This document shows positions 7,540 to 14,967 of a DNA stretch of 32,271 bases, one piece after another. Origin of the DNA: Pelagibacterales bacterium SAG-MED23 (GTDB lineage: Bacteria > Pseudomonadota > Alphaproteobacteria > Pelagibacterales > Pelagibacteraceae); assembly GCA_014653935.1 (NCBI GenBank), contig JACWDU010000005.1:1-32271 (forward strand), given 5' to 3'. Below the pieces are notes generated by a model, which worked only from the letters and a program-made list of their open reading frames with translations, was not told where the DNA came from and did not search any database. The stretch's first letter is position 1; every line of letters starts with the position of its first letter. Position numbers and translations under genes: made by a program.

Positions 7540-8614
7540 TTAGTTTAGTTAATCCCAATGCGCATAGAAGAAATATGAGGATTTGTGGTAACCATACAGA
7601 TAACACAACAGGTAACGTTTCATTTTTCCCAAATAAAATTGAGAAATAATTAATATAATAAAATATTACAGAAACCAATACCCCAATGACAATTAAAAAA
7701 AATTTAGATTTAATAAAAGTTATCTTGAACATTAATAAAGCACCTATGATAGTTGTTAGCGTTAAGTAAATTGGCAAACTATATATCTTATTGAGATGTA
7801 AGCTAACTTCAGTAGCAGAATATCCAATAGATTTATAATTATCCTTTAATTTAATTAACTGCAATATATTTAAAGAATTTAAGTTTGAATACAAATTAGA
7901 AATAATTTCTTCATTAAATGAAGATAAATATTTATAATTGTCAAAAAATTCTGTTTTTTTTTTATTAGAATAAACCTTTACTTCACTTAAAACCCATTGT
8001 TTAGATTTAATATCAGCTTTTTTTGAGACTATGGTGTTTATTAAATTATAATCTAAATTTAGTCTTGTTATTTCTAAATCCTCTAAAAAATTAATCTTGT
8101 AGTTCTTTGCATTAATAATAAAAATTTGCTTATTATCACTACTTTTCTCTTTAATCCATAATCCGTCTTCATTTACAACTGCTAAATGATCTCCTTTATT
8201 GGAATATTTATATTTAGTATCTAGATATAAGCTTTTTAAATTAGCTGAAAATGAGTAATAAAATACTATAAGAATTATTCCCATTAATAATGAAACAATC
8301 GATATTATTGAAGTTATTTTTATATTATCTATTCCATTACTTCTTAATAATTCTATCTCATCTTTATCATATAGGCTTATGAAAAAAAACATTACACCTA
8401 ATAAGAAAATAAAAGGTAATATTTCAAATATTATAGATGGTATATTTAATATTGTTAAAATAACCGGGTAGTAAATATTACTTTCTTTATTTTCAAAATA
8501 TTTTATTTCTTCAAAGATGTTTAAAAAAAAACTTAAAAAAATGAAAACTGTGACGATAATTAAAATATTCTTAAGAAATAGTTTAGTCAGATAGCTTTCG
8601 TATTTTTTTATCAT
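7529..8614 (-). CDS. lptG: LPS export ABC transporter permease LptG
   Basis: One of the two inner-membrane permeases of the LptB2FGC transporter that extracts LPS from the inner membrane and pushes it along the Lpt bridge. The 361-residue protein has the YjgP/YjgQ layout. Three hydrophobic segments lie in the N-terminal third (about 15-32, 50-80 and 100-125), then a periplasmic beta-jellyroll region (about 130-265) with WVLSEVKVYS, and three more helices to the C-terminus. The segment DKDEIELLRSNGI before helix 3 is the typical coupling-helix region. Assignment as LptG rather than LptF follows from being second in the pair. Its start overlaps the lptF stop by 4 bases. Confidence 0.9.
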   Translation of the reverse strand: MIKKYESYLTKLFLKNILIIVTVFIFLSFFLNIFEEIKYFENKESNIYYPVILTILNIPSIIFEILPFIFLLGVMFFFISLYDKDEIELLRSNGIDNIKITSIISIVSLLMGIILIVFYYSFSANLKSLYLDTKYKYSNKGDHLAVVNEDGLWIKEKSSDNKQIFIINAKNYKINFLEDLEITRLNLDYNLINTIVSKKADIKSKQWVLSEVKVYSNKKKTEFFDNYKYLSSFNEEIISNLYSNLNSLNILQLIKLKDNYKSIGYSATEVSLHLNKIYSLPIYLTLTTIIGALLMFKITFIKSKFFLIVIGVLVSVIFYYINYFSILFGKNETLPVVLSVWLPQILIFLLCALGLTKLNEN

Positions 8615-9759
8615 AAGTAATTTAGTTTCAAGTTTGTAATTATTAGTAATAAAAAATAATAAATAAATACCAATACAATTGGCAAAAGTAGCACTAAATA
8701 AATTAAACCAACAGAACTTAAAAGATATTTAATACTTAATTGAGACAATATTATTATAAAACTCCCAATTAAAAAAATATTAATTTTATGAAATTTCGAT
8801 AAATACTTTGATTTTGGTTCAATTATTAAACTAGCTGCAATAAGTGAAATTATTAAGGTATAGAAAGGTAAAATTAATCTTTTATATAATTCTTCGCTTA
8901 TTGATTTCAATTGCCTATTCTCACAAAGTTGTTGTTTATGAGTTCTTAACACCCTTTCAATATTTTTAAAACTTTGAAAAAAAAATTTTTTAAAACAATT
9001 GAATATAATTTCTGATTTAAGTTCTTGCATTTTAGGATAAGTAACTGTTTTAGTTGAAAAGTTTGATAAATCATAATCAGTTTCAGAAAAATTTAAGGCA
9101 AAAGTATTATTTTCATTAAGGTTAGTTATACCCCCATTATATAGTCTTAAAATATACCTATTATCTTTTTTAATTATCTTTCCTTCTTCCGCAACAATTA
9201 TTTTTGATTTATTTTTATTTATCTTTTCATTAATATAGATTTTGTTTAGCAAACCATTTTTTTTATATTCTTCAACAAATATAGTGAGGTTTTTTACAAC
9301 ATTAATAAATTTTTTTTCAGAGATTAATTTTGGTAAAAAATCAATATTAGACTCTTTTATAAATATCCTAGCAAGACTTTGTGATTTAGGAACTATAAAG
9401 AGGTTTAAAACTAATTGTATAATTAAAAAAAGAATTGAGAGTTTGAGAATAAAGTTAACAAAATGTATTTTTTTAATACCATTACTCCAAAACACAATTA
9501 GCTCATTAGAATTGTTATATTTATTTATTACATAAAAAACTGAAATAAAAAAAACAAAAATAATTGTTTTGCTAAATATTTTTGGTAAATTTAATGAAAC
9601 ATAATAAAAGTAAACATTTAAACTATGTCCATCATCAGATACTAAATCCAATAAGTTTACTGCTTGTATGATCCATACAATAAAAGTAATACTTAATGAG
9701 GATATCAAAAAAAAATTAAGTATATCTAAAGAAAATTTACGAAATATTAATTTATTCAT
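8611..9759 (-). CDS. lptF: LPS export ABC transporter permease LptF
   Basis: Partner permease of LptG in the LPS export complex. The 382 residues show the same architecture: N-terminal membrane helices (about 12-33, 55-75, 100-125), a periplasmic domain with EEGKIIKKDNRYILRLYNG, and three C-terminal helices. The coupling segment NSNELIVFWSNGI precedes helix 3. It is the first gene of the minus-strand lptF-lptG-lptD-surA-pdxA-rsmA block and diverges from pepA with a gap of only 55 bases (9760-9814), which must hold the promoters of both. The F/G naming is by position in the operon. Confidence 0.9.
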   Translation of the reverse strand: MNKLIFRKFSLDILNFFLISSLSITFIVWIIQAVNLLDLVSDDGHSLNVYFYYVSLNLPKIFSKTIIFVFFISVFYVINKYNNSNELIVFWSNGIKKIHFVNFILKLSILFLIIQLVLNLFIVPKSQSLARIFIKESNIDFLPKLISEKKFINVVKNLTIFVEEYKKNGLLNKIYINEKINKNKSKIIVAEEGKIIKKDNRYILRLYNGGITNLNENNTFALNFSETDYDLSNFSTKTVTYPKMQELKSEIIFNCFKKFFFQSFKNIERVLRTHKQQLCENRQLKSISEELYKRLILPFYTLIISLIAASLIIEPKSKYLSKFHKINIFLIGSFIIILSQLSIKYLLSSVGLIYLVLLLPIVLVFIYYFLLLIITNLKLNYL

Positions 9760-9814
9760 TGAAATTTTTGTTTTAATAAATATACAACATTATCTAATAA
9801 AAATTTCAAAAAAA

Positions 9815-11251
9815 ATGATGCTAAATTTAAAATTTATAAATAAAATACCTAAAGACGCCAAAGATAGTGAGATTATATTCGTCATAGATAAAAATATTAA
9901 AAATAAAATCGCTAAACTACTTAATAAATACATATTTTCTAGCAAATTGTTCTCTGAGAAGAATTTTCTTACCAAAAATTTAGACAATAAAACTTATTTG
10001 TTTGTTAATTGTACAAAGTCTAAAACAACATTAGATTATGAAAAGTTGGGATCTGAATTATATTTATATCTAAAAAATAATAAAATTGAGAATTCATTTA
10101 TAGATACTGATATAAGTGCCTTAAACAGCATAAACTTGGAAAAGTTACTTCATGGTGCTCAACTAAAGTCTTACGACTTCAACATTTACAAAACTGACAA
10201 AAATAAAAAGATTAGTATTAAATTAAATGTAGTTGGAAAAACTATCAACAAAAAAAATTTATTAAGAAATAAATTAAGCGCTTTGTTAGATGGAATATTT
10301 TTTACAAGAAATTTAGTATCAGAACCAGGTAATATTCTACACCCAGATGAATATGCTAGGAGAATTACTAAATTAAGAAAATTTGGTTTAAAAGTTACTG
10401 TATACGATCAAAAAAAATTAAAAAAATTAGGAATGAATGCTTTGCTTGGTGTAGGCCAAGGAAGTGTTAAAGGATCATACTTAGTAACCATTGAGTGGCA
10501 TGGTACAAAAAATAATTCTAAACCTTTGGCTTTTGTTGGAAAGGGAGTATGCTTTGATACGGGTGGTTATTCTCTTAAGCCTGCAAAATTCATGGAAGAC
10601 ATGACTTATGATATGGCAGGCTCTGCAACAGTAGTTGGTTTGATGAAAACCCTAGCTCTAAGAAAATCAAAAATTAATGCAGTAGGTGTAGTAGGTTTAG
10701 TTGAAAATATGGTAAGTGGAAATGCCCAAAGACCAGGAGATATTGTTAAATCTTATAGTGGTAAAACAATTGAAATTTTAAATACAGACGCAGAAGGTAG
10801 ATTGGTTCTGGCTGATGCTCTAACTTTCACAGAAGAAAAGTTTAAGCCTAAGTTCATGATTGATTTGGCAACTCTAACTGGTGCTATTATAGTTTCATTG
10901 GGATCAGAATATGCAGGACTGTTCTCAAACGATGACAAACTATCAAAAAAACTAATTGAAGCTGGAGAGAAGGTTGAGGAAAAACTATGGAGAATGCCTT
11001 TACATAAAAACTTTGATAAATTAATAAATTCCAAAAATGCAGATATGCAAAATATTAATTATGTTGGAGGAGCTGGATCGACAACAGCAGCTCAGTTTTT
11101 GCAAAGGTTCGTGATTAACAAAACTCCATGGGCACACTTAGATATTGCTGGAATGGCATTTTCTAAATATGGAGGTGCGTTAAATTCAGGTGGAGCAACC
11201 GGTTATGGAGTAAGATTGTTAAACAAATTTATAGAGGAGAATTATGAGTAA
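9815..11251 (+). CDS. pepA: Leucyl aminopeptidase (cytosol aminopeptidase, M17)
   Basis: A di-metal M17 peptidase that removes N-terminal residues, for peptide turnover in the cytoplasm. The frame extends upstream to 9668, but that part lies antisense to lptF. I choose the ATG at 9815 (ATG 9818 is equally possible), giving 478 residues. The family signature NTDAEGRL is at 323-330 (metal ligands Asp325 and Glu327). The metal/catalytic lysine and aspartate are Lys243 and Asp248 in GKGVCFDTGG, followed by the GSATVVGLM segment. The less conserved N-terminal domain covers about 1-160. It sits opposite lptF, as is common in Alphaproteobacteria, and overlaps ndk by 8 bases. Confidence 0.94.
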   Translation: MMLNLKFINKIPKDAKDSEIIFVIDKNIKNKIAKLLNKYIFSSKLFSEKNFLTKNLDNKTYLFVNCTKSKTTLDYEKLGSELYLYLKNNKIENSFIDTDISALNSINLEKLLHGAQLKSYDFNIYKTDKNKKISIKLNVVGKTINKKNLLRNKLSALLDGIFFTRNLVSEPGNILHPDEYARRITKLRKFGLKVTVYDQKKLKKLGMNALLGVGQGSVKGSYLVTIEWHGTKNNSKPLAFVGKGVCFDTGGYSLKPAKFMEDMTYDMAGSATVVGLMKTLALRKSKINAVGVVGLVENMVSGNAQRPGDIVKSYSGKTIEILNTDAEGRLVLADALTFTEEKFKPKFMIDLATLTGAIIVSLGSEYAGLFSNDDKLSKKLIEAGEKVEEKLWRMPLHKNFDKLINSKNADMQNINYVGGAGSTTAAQFLQRFVINKTPWAHLDIAGMAFSKYGGALNSGGATGYGVRLLNKFIEENYE

Positions 11252-11654
11252 TATCGAGCAAACTTTATCAATAATTAAACCAGATGCAGTAGAAAGAGAT
11301 CTTCAAGATCAAATAAAAATTGAATTTAAAAATAATGGATTTGAAATTTTGAAAGAAAAAAAAATTCATATTTCGAAAGAAGAGGCGGAAAAGTTTTATA
11401 AAGTTCATGAATCTAAACCTTTTTATAATGATCTATGTAATTATTTATCTTCAGGTCCAATTGTTGTAATGAGTCTTCAAAGGGTGAATGCTGTTTTAGA
11501 GAACAGAAAATTAATGGGTGCCACAAATCCTGAGAATGCAGAAGAGGGAACAATTAGAAAAAAATATGGTATTTCAATTGATAAAAACTCTGTTCATGGT
11601 TCAGATAGTATTGAAAATGCTAAGATTGAATTAGATTTTTTTTTTAAAAATTAG
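11244..11654 (+). CDS. ndk: Nucleoside diphosphate kinase
   Basis: Transfers the gamma-phosphate between nucleoside triphosphates and diphosphates through a phosphohistidine, balancing NTP and dNTP pools. The 136-residue protein has all canonical active-site residues at their usual numbers: Lys12, Tyr52, Phe60, Arg88, Thr94, Arg105, Asn115 and the phosphorylated His118 in NSVHGSDS. The ATG lies 8 bases inside the end of pepA, so the two are probably co-transcribed and translationally coupled. The 3' end, with a run of ten T, overlaps the end of purN on the opposite strand by 11 bases. Confidence 0.97.
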   Translation: MSNIEQTLSIIKPDAVERDLQDQIKIEFKNNGFEILKEKKIHISKEEAEKFYKVHESKPFYNDLCNYLSSGPIVVMSLQRVNAVLENRKLMGATNPENAEEGTIRKKYGISIDKNSVHGSDSIENAKIELDFFFKN

Positions 11655-12222
11655 TCAAAAACTTATTAACACCTTTTGGATAAATTTCGTGTTCAATTTT
11701 AAGCACTTTTTTTTTTAAACTTCTAGCATTATCTTTTTTTAAAATTTTTACTTTCTTTTGTAGAATAATTTTACCCGAGTCTAACTTTTGTGTTACCTTA
11801 TGAATTGATGCACCAGCATATTTATCCCCATTATTAATTGCTCTTTCGTGAGTATTTAATCCTTTATATCTTGGTAAAAGAGAGGGGTGAATATTTAAAA
11901 TTGGATTAGAAAATTTTTTAATAAAACTACTAGATAGTATTTTCATAAACCCAGCTAAACAAAGCATATCTATTTTATATTTTTTTAGTAATTGCAAAGA
12001 ATATGTTTCAAAATTAGATTTATCCTTAAATTTAATTCCATAATTGATTATTTTTGACTTCGTTGCATATTTTAATCCTTTTGCATCTGGGTTATTAGAA
12101 ATAACCAATAGAACTTTAAATAAAGATTTTTTTTGATTAGAATTTCTTATCAAGGATTTAAGGTTACTACCCCTACCACTAATAAAGACAGCTATATTTT
12201 TTTTACCTGAATATTTTTCCAC
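11644..12222 (-). CDS. purN: Phosphoribosylglycinamide formyltransferase (GART), GTG start
   Basis: Transfers a formyl group from 10-formyltetrahydrofolate to GAR, the third step of purine synthesis. The 192 residues show the ISGRGSNL phosphate-binding loop (14-21) and the catalytic triad Asn110, His112 (NIHPSLLP) and Asp148 (KLDSGKI), matching E. coli Asn106, His108 and Asp144. The start is GTG at 12222-12220, 20 bases inside purM. No ATG lies before the conserved first strand, so GTG is the best choice. purM is directly upstream in the same operon. The end overlaps convergent ndk. Confidence 0.95.
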   Translation of the reverse strand: MEKYSGKKNIAVFISGRGSNLKSLIRNSNQKKSLFKVLLVISNNPDAKGLKYATKSKIINYGIKFKDKSNFETYSLQLLKKYKIDMLCLAGFMKILSSSFIKKFSNPILNIHPSLLPRYKGLNTHERAINNGDKYAGASIHKVTQKLDSGKIILQKKVKILKKDNARSLKKKVLKIEHEIYPKGVNKFLTNF

Positions 12223-13225
12223 TCAATCTTACTTTTTTTGAATTTTTGACAATCTTACCAATAATATAAGGTTTATATTTTTTTCCAAAGTATTTACTCA
12301 TTAATTTAAAATTTTTAGGGTTTATTATTATGCAAAAACCTACGCCACAATTAAAAGTTTTTAACATTTCTTTTTCACTAATACCCATTTTATATAACCA
12401 TTTAAATATATTTAATGTTTTAATATTATTTAGATCTATATCTGCACACAAATTTTTTGGTATTATCCTTTGAATATTGTCTGCTAGACCTCCACCAGTT
12501 ATGTTTGCACATCCATTTATTAAATTTTTTTCATTTATATATGATAATTCTTTAACATAAATCTTAGTTGGTCTAATTAATTCTTCTTTAAGAAATTTAC
12601 TTGTTTTAAAATTTATTTTTTTTTTTTTAATAAGATACCTTACTAAGGAAAAACCGTTAGAGTGAAGTCCATTAGAAGGTACTGCTAAAATAAGATCATT
12701 AATTCTAATTTTTCTGTTAAGTATTTTCTTCTTTTCAACAAGTCCGACAGAAAATCCTGCAATATCAAATTTTCCCTTTGTATAAGTTCCTGGCATTTCT
12801 GCAGTTTCACCACCAACCAATTTACAATTAGCTAACTTGCATCCCTTGACGATCCCTCTAACTAAATTTTTTAATTTATTTAAATTTATTTTGCTTACAG
12901 ATATATAGTCTAAAAATAAATAAGGTTTTGCTCCTTGAACCACTAAATCATTTACACACATAGCCACAAGATCAATTCCAATTGTATCAAATTTGTTTAG
13001 ATCGTTAGCAATTTCAATTTTTGTTCCAACTCCATCAGTACTAGTTACAATGTGAGGCTCTTTAAGCTTTCTAGGAATTGGAGAGATTGCACCAAAACCA
13101 CCTATATTCTTAAAATGACCACTTTTACCTGATTTTCTTGTTAGCGAGCTTATGAACTTAACAAAACTATCTGCTTTAGAAATATTAACTCCACTCTTAC
13201 TGTATGTTAATTTATTTGATGCCAT
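12203..13225 (-). CDS. purM: Phosphoribosylformylglycinamidine cyclo-ligase (AIR synthetase)
   Basis: Closes the imidazole ring by ATP-dependent conversion of FGAM to AIR, the fifth step of purine synthesis. The 340-residue length is standard. Visible motifs are TSTDGVGTK (nucleotide/substrate loop), NDLVVQGAKP with FLDY, GGETAEMPG, SNGLHSNGFSLVR and NITGGGLADNI. A run of thirteen A on the sense strand encodes the Lys stretch before INFKTSK. The gene precedes and overlaps purN by 20 bases. It diverges from the DUF2066-like gene with only 11 bases between the chosen starts, so its promoter must overlap the neighbour. Confidence 0.97.
   Translation of the reverse strand: MASNKLTYSKSGVNISKADSFVKFISSLTRKSGKSGHFKNIGGFGAISPIPRKLKEPHIVTSTDGVGTKIEIANDLNKFDTIGIDLVAMCVNDLVVQGAKPYLFLDYISVSKINLNKLKNLVRGIVKGCKLANCKLVGGETAEMPGTYTKGKFDIAGFSVGLVEKKKILNRKIRINDLILAVPSNGLHSNGFSLVRYLIKKKKINFKTSKFLKEELIRPTKIYVKELSYINEKNLINGCANITGGGLADNIQRIIPKNLCADIDLNNIKTLNIFKWLYKMGISEKEMLKTFNCGVGFCIIINPKNFKLMSKYFGKKYKPYIIGKIVKNSKKVRLSGKIFR
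12616..12628 (-). repeat. Homopolymer tract, 13 A on the coding strand of purM
   Basis: Plus-strand T13 encodes four Lys codons of purM and the first base of the next Ile codon. It is a possible site of replication or transcription slippage in mid-gene. It is equally compatible with Lys-rich, AT-biased coding. Confidence 0.9.
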
Positions 13226-13236
13226 ATAACAAAGTT

Positions 13237-14313
13237 ATGTTTTTTTTTAATAAAAAAGTATCCTACTATTTATATATATTTTTCGTATTTTTAACCTTTT
13301 ATTTTATAGAGTTTTCCACAAAAGAGGTATTTGCTAAAACATTCGTTGTTTCTAAAATTGAAGTTGAGGAAAAATATAATCTTAATTTTAACAAACTAAA
13401 AGTTATAGACAAAGGTTTTAAAAAAGCATTTCAAGATCTTTCTAAAATGATACTAGAAGGTAAAGATCAAGATAAAATTACCAATAGTTCAATAGAAGAT
13501 ATTAAAAAATTAGTTGATAATTTTTCTATACTAGATGAAAAATTCATAAATCAAAAATATAAAAGCATTATAGAGGTTGAATTTAATAGAAATAAATTAA
13601 TTACATTCTTAAACTCTAAAAATATAACTCTCTCATTACCAAAGAAAGTAAATGTTTTTTTTCTACCAGTCTTAGTTGATTTAGAAAATAATAGTTTTAG
13701 TTATTTAAATGATAATATTCTTGTAAAAAATTGGGAAAGAATAAATGAAAATTATTTCCAAATTAATTATATTTTACCAAACGAAGACGTAGAAGATTAT
13801 TTAATTATAAAATATAATATTAAAAATATCGAAAGTTATAATTTTACAAAAATTTTAAAAAAATATAATTTTGAAAATTATATAATAATGATAACGTTTA
13901 AAAATAAAAATAATATTAAATTTTATTCGCAAGTAAATTTTGATGATAGATTATCAATATTAAATAAAAATTTTATAAATAAAAATTTAGAAGATTATTC
14001 AGATTTAACATCAATGATATTAAATATAAAAAATAATTATGAAGATAATTGGAAGGCAATTAATAAATTCAATCCATCTACATCAGTACCAATTCGATTA
14101 TCAGTAGAATCATTAAATATAAAAAAATCTTTGAAATTAGAAAATGCTTTGTCTAATTTGGATTTCGTAAATACATATAAAATTGAGAAATTTGATAGTA
14201 ATGAGTTAATATACAAAGTTGATTATAGCAGTAGTCCAAAAAGATTCTTAAAAGATATTTTGATCTATGATATTGAAGTTGACACTTCTACAACTGATTG
14301 GAAAGTAAAATGA
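13237..14313 (+). CDS. Exported protein of unknown function, DUF2066-like
   Basis: I do not recognise a biochemical function. The frame opens at 13204, but that start would lie inside purM. ATG 13237 (or 13219) places a short Lys-containing N-terminus before a hydrophobic stretch (about residues 9-25) and an apparent signal peptide ending near EVFAKT. The mature part starts with VSKIEVEEK and DKGFKKAFQDL, resembling the N-terminal strand-helix of DUF2066 proteins. These lie next to purM and hda in other Alphaproteobacteria as I recall. The rest, to 358 residues, is Asn/Lys/Ile-rich with no recognisable enzyme motif. The stop overlaps the hda start (ATGA), so the two are coupled. Location in the periplasm is inferred. 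Confidence 0.6.
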   Translation: MFFFNKKVSYYLYIFFVFLTFYFIEFSTKEVFAKTFVVSKIEVEEKYNLNFNKLKVIDKGFKKAFQDLSKMILEGKDQDKITNSSIEDIKKLVDNFSILDEKFINQKYKSIIEVEFNRNKLITFLNSKNITLSLPKKVNVFFLPVLVDLENNSFSYLNDNILVKNWERINENYFQINYILPNEDVEDYLIIKYNIKNIESYNFTKILKKYNFENYIIMITFKNKNNIKFYSQVNFDDRLSILNKNFINKNLEDYSDLTSMILNIKNNYEDNWKAINKFNPSTSVPIRLSVESLNIKKSLKLENALSNLDFVNTYKIEKFDSNELIYKVDYSSSPKRFLKDILIYDIEVDTSTTDWKVK

Positions 14314-14966
14314 GTGAATTAAATCAATTACTCTTAGAGTTAGATTATAAAACTAATTTTAATGAACATGATTTTTATTTATCACAAAGCAATTCTAACG
14401 CATTTAATTTGATTAACAGATGGCCAGCATGGGATAAAAAAATATTAAATATATCAGGTGAAAAATTTTCTGGAAAAAGTCATCTAGCAAATATCTTCAG
14501 GTTAAAATCTAAAGCATTTTTTGTTAAGGGAAATAAGATTGATAATTCAATTTTTAAAAGTCTTAAACTACATGAAAGTATAATTATTGATGATTTTGAA
14601 GAGTGTAACAAGGAAGAAATACTCTATTCAATTTTTAATCTAATAGATCAGGATAGCAAGTATTTGTTGATAAATTCATTAAAACCAATAAATGAAATTA
14701 AATTCAAATTACCTGATTTAGCTTCAAGATCAAAAAATTGTCTTTACGCTGTAATTGAAAATCCAGATGATGAATTACTTTTTGCTATAATTTTAAAGAA
14801 TTTTTCTGATCGTCAGATTAAAATCGAAAAAAAAATAATAAATTTCATAATAAGTAGAATTGACAGATCTTATAGAAAAATTGATGAATTTATATATAAG
14901 ATTGACGAATTAAGTTTAAAAAAAAAAAAACCAATTAATTTAAAAACGATAAAAGAGATTTTGTAA
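14310..14966 (+). CDS. hda: DnaA-related regulator of replication initiation (Hda/HdaA)
   Basis: Hda proteins, bound to the DNA clamp, stimulate ATP hydrolysis by DnaA and so prevent over-initiation. The 218-residue AAA+ protein lacks the DNA-binding domain of DnaA. Near the N-terminus QLLLEL (residues 6-11) resembles the clamp-binding motif of Hda. Walker A is GEKFSGKS (50-57), Walker B IIIDD (91-95), and the box VII arginine is Arg140 in DLASR. The frame can open at TTG 14298, but ATG 14310 overlaps the preceding stop (ATGA) and puts the clamp motif in the usual place, so I choose it. A run of 13 A near the 3' end encodes Lys204-Lys207. aspS begins 1 base after the stop. Confidence 0.85.
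   Translation: MSELNQLLLELDYKTNFNEHDFYLSQSNSNAFNLINRWPAWDKKILNISGEKFSGKSHLANIFRLKSKAFFVKGNKIDNSIFKSLKLHESIIIDDFEECNKEEILYSIFNLIDQDSKYLLINSLKPINEIKFKLPDLASRSKNCLYAVIENPDDELLFAIILKNFSDRQIKIEKKIINFIISRIDRSYRKIDEFIYKIDELSLKKKKPINLKTIKEIL
14918..14930 (+). repeat. Homopolymer tract, 13 A near the 3' end of hda
   Basis: Thirteen A encode the last base of a Leu codon and four Lys codons just before the C-terminal PINLKTIKEIL. Loss or gain of one A would bring a stop within three or four codons and remove the last residues. Confidence 0.9.
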
Positions 14967-14967
14967 A

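Noticed and set aside
9668..9814. Longer N-terminus for pepA from 9668
   Set aside because: It would lie antisense to the conserved start of lptF, and the normal PepA length is reached from 9815.
14298..14309. TTG start of hda at 14298
   Set aside because: ATG 14310 overlaps the preceding stop and gives the usual short N-terminus before the clamp motif.
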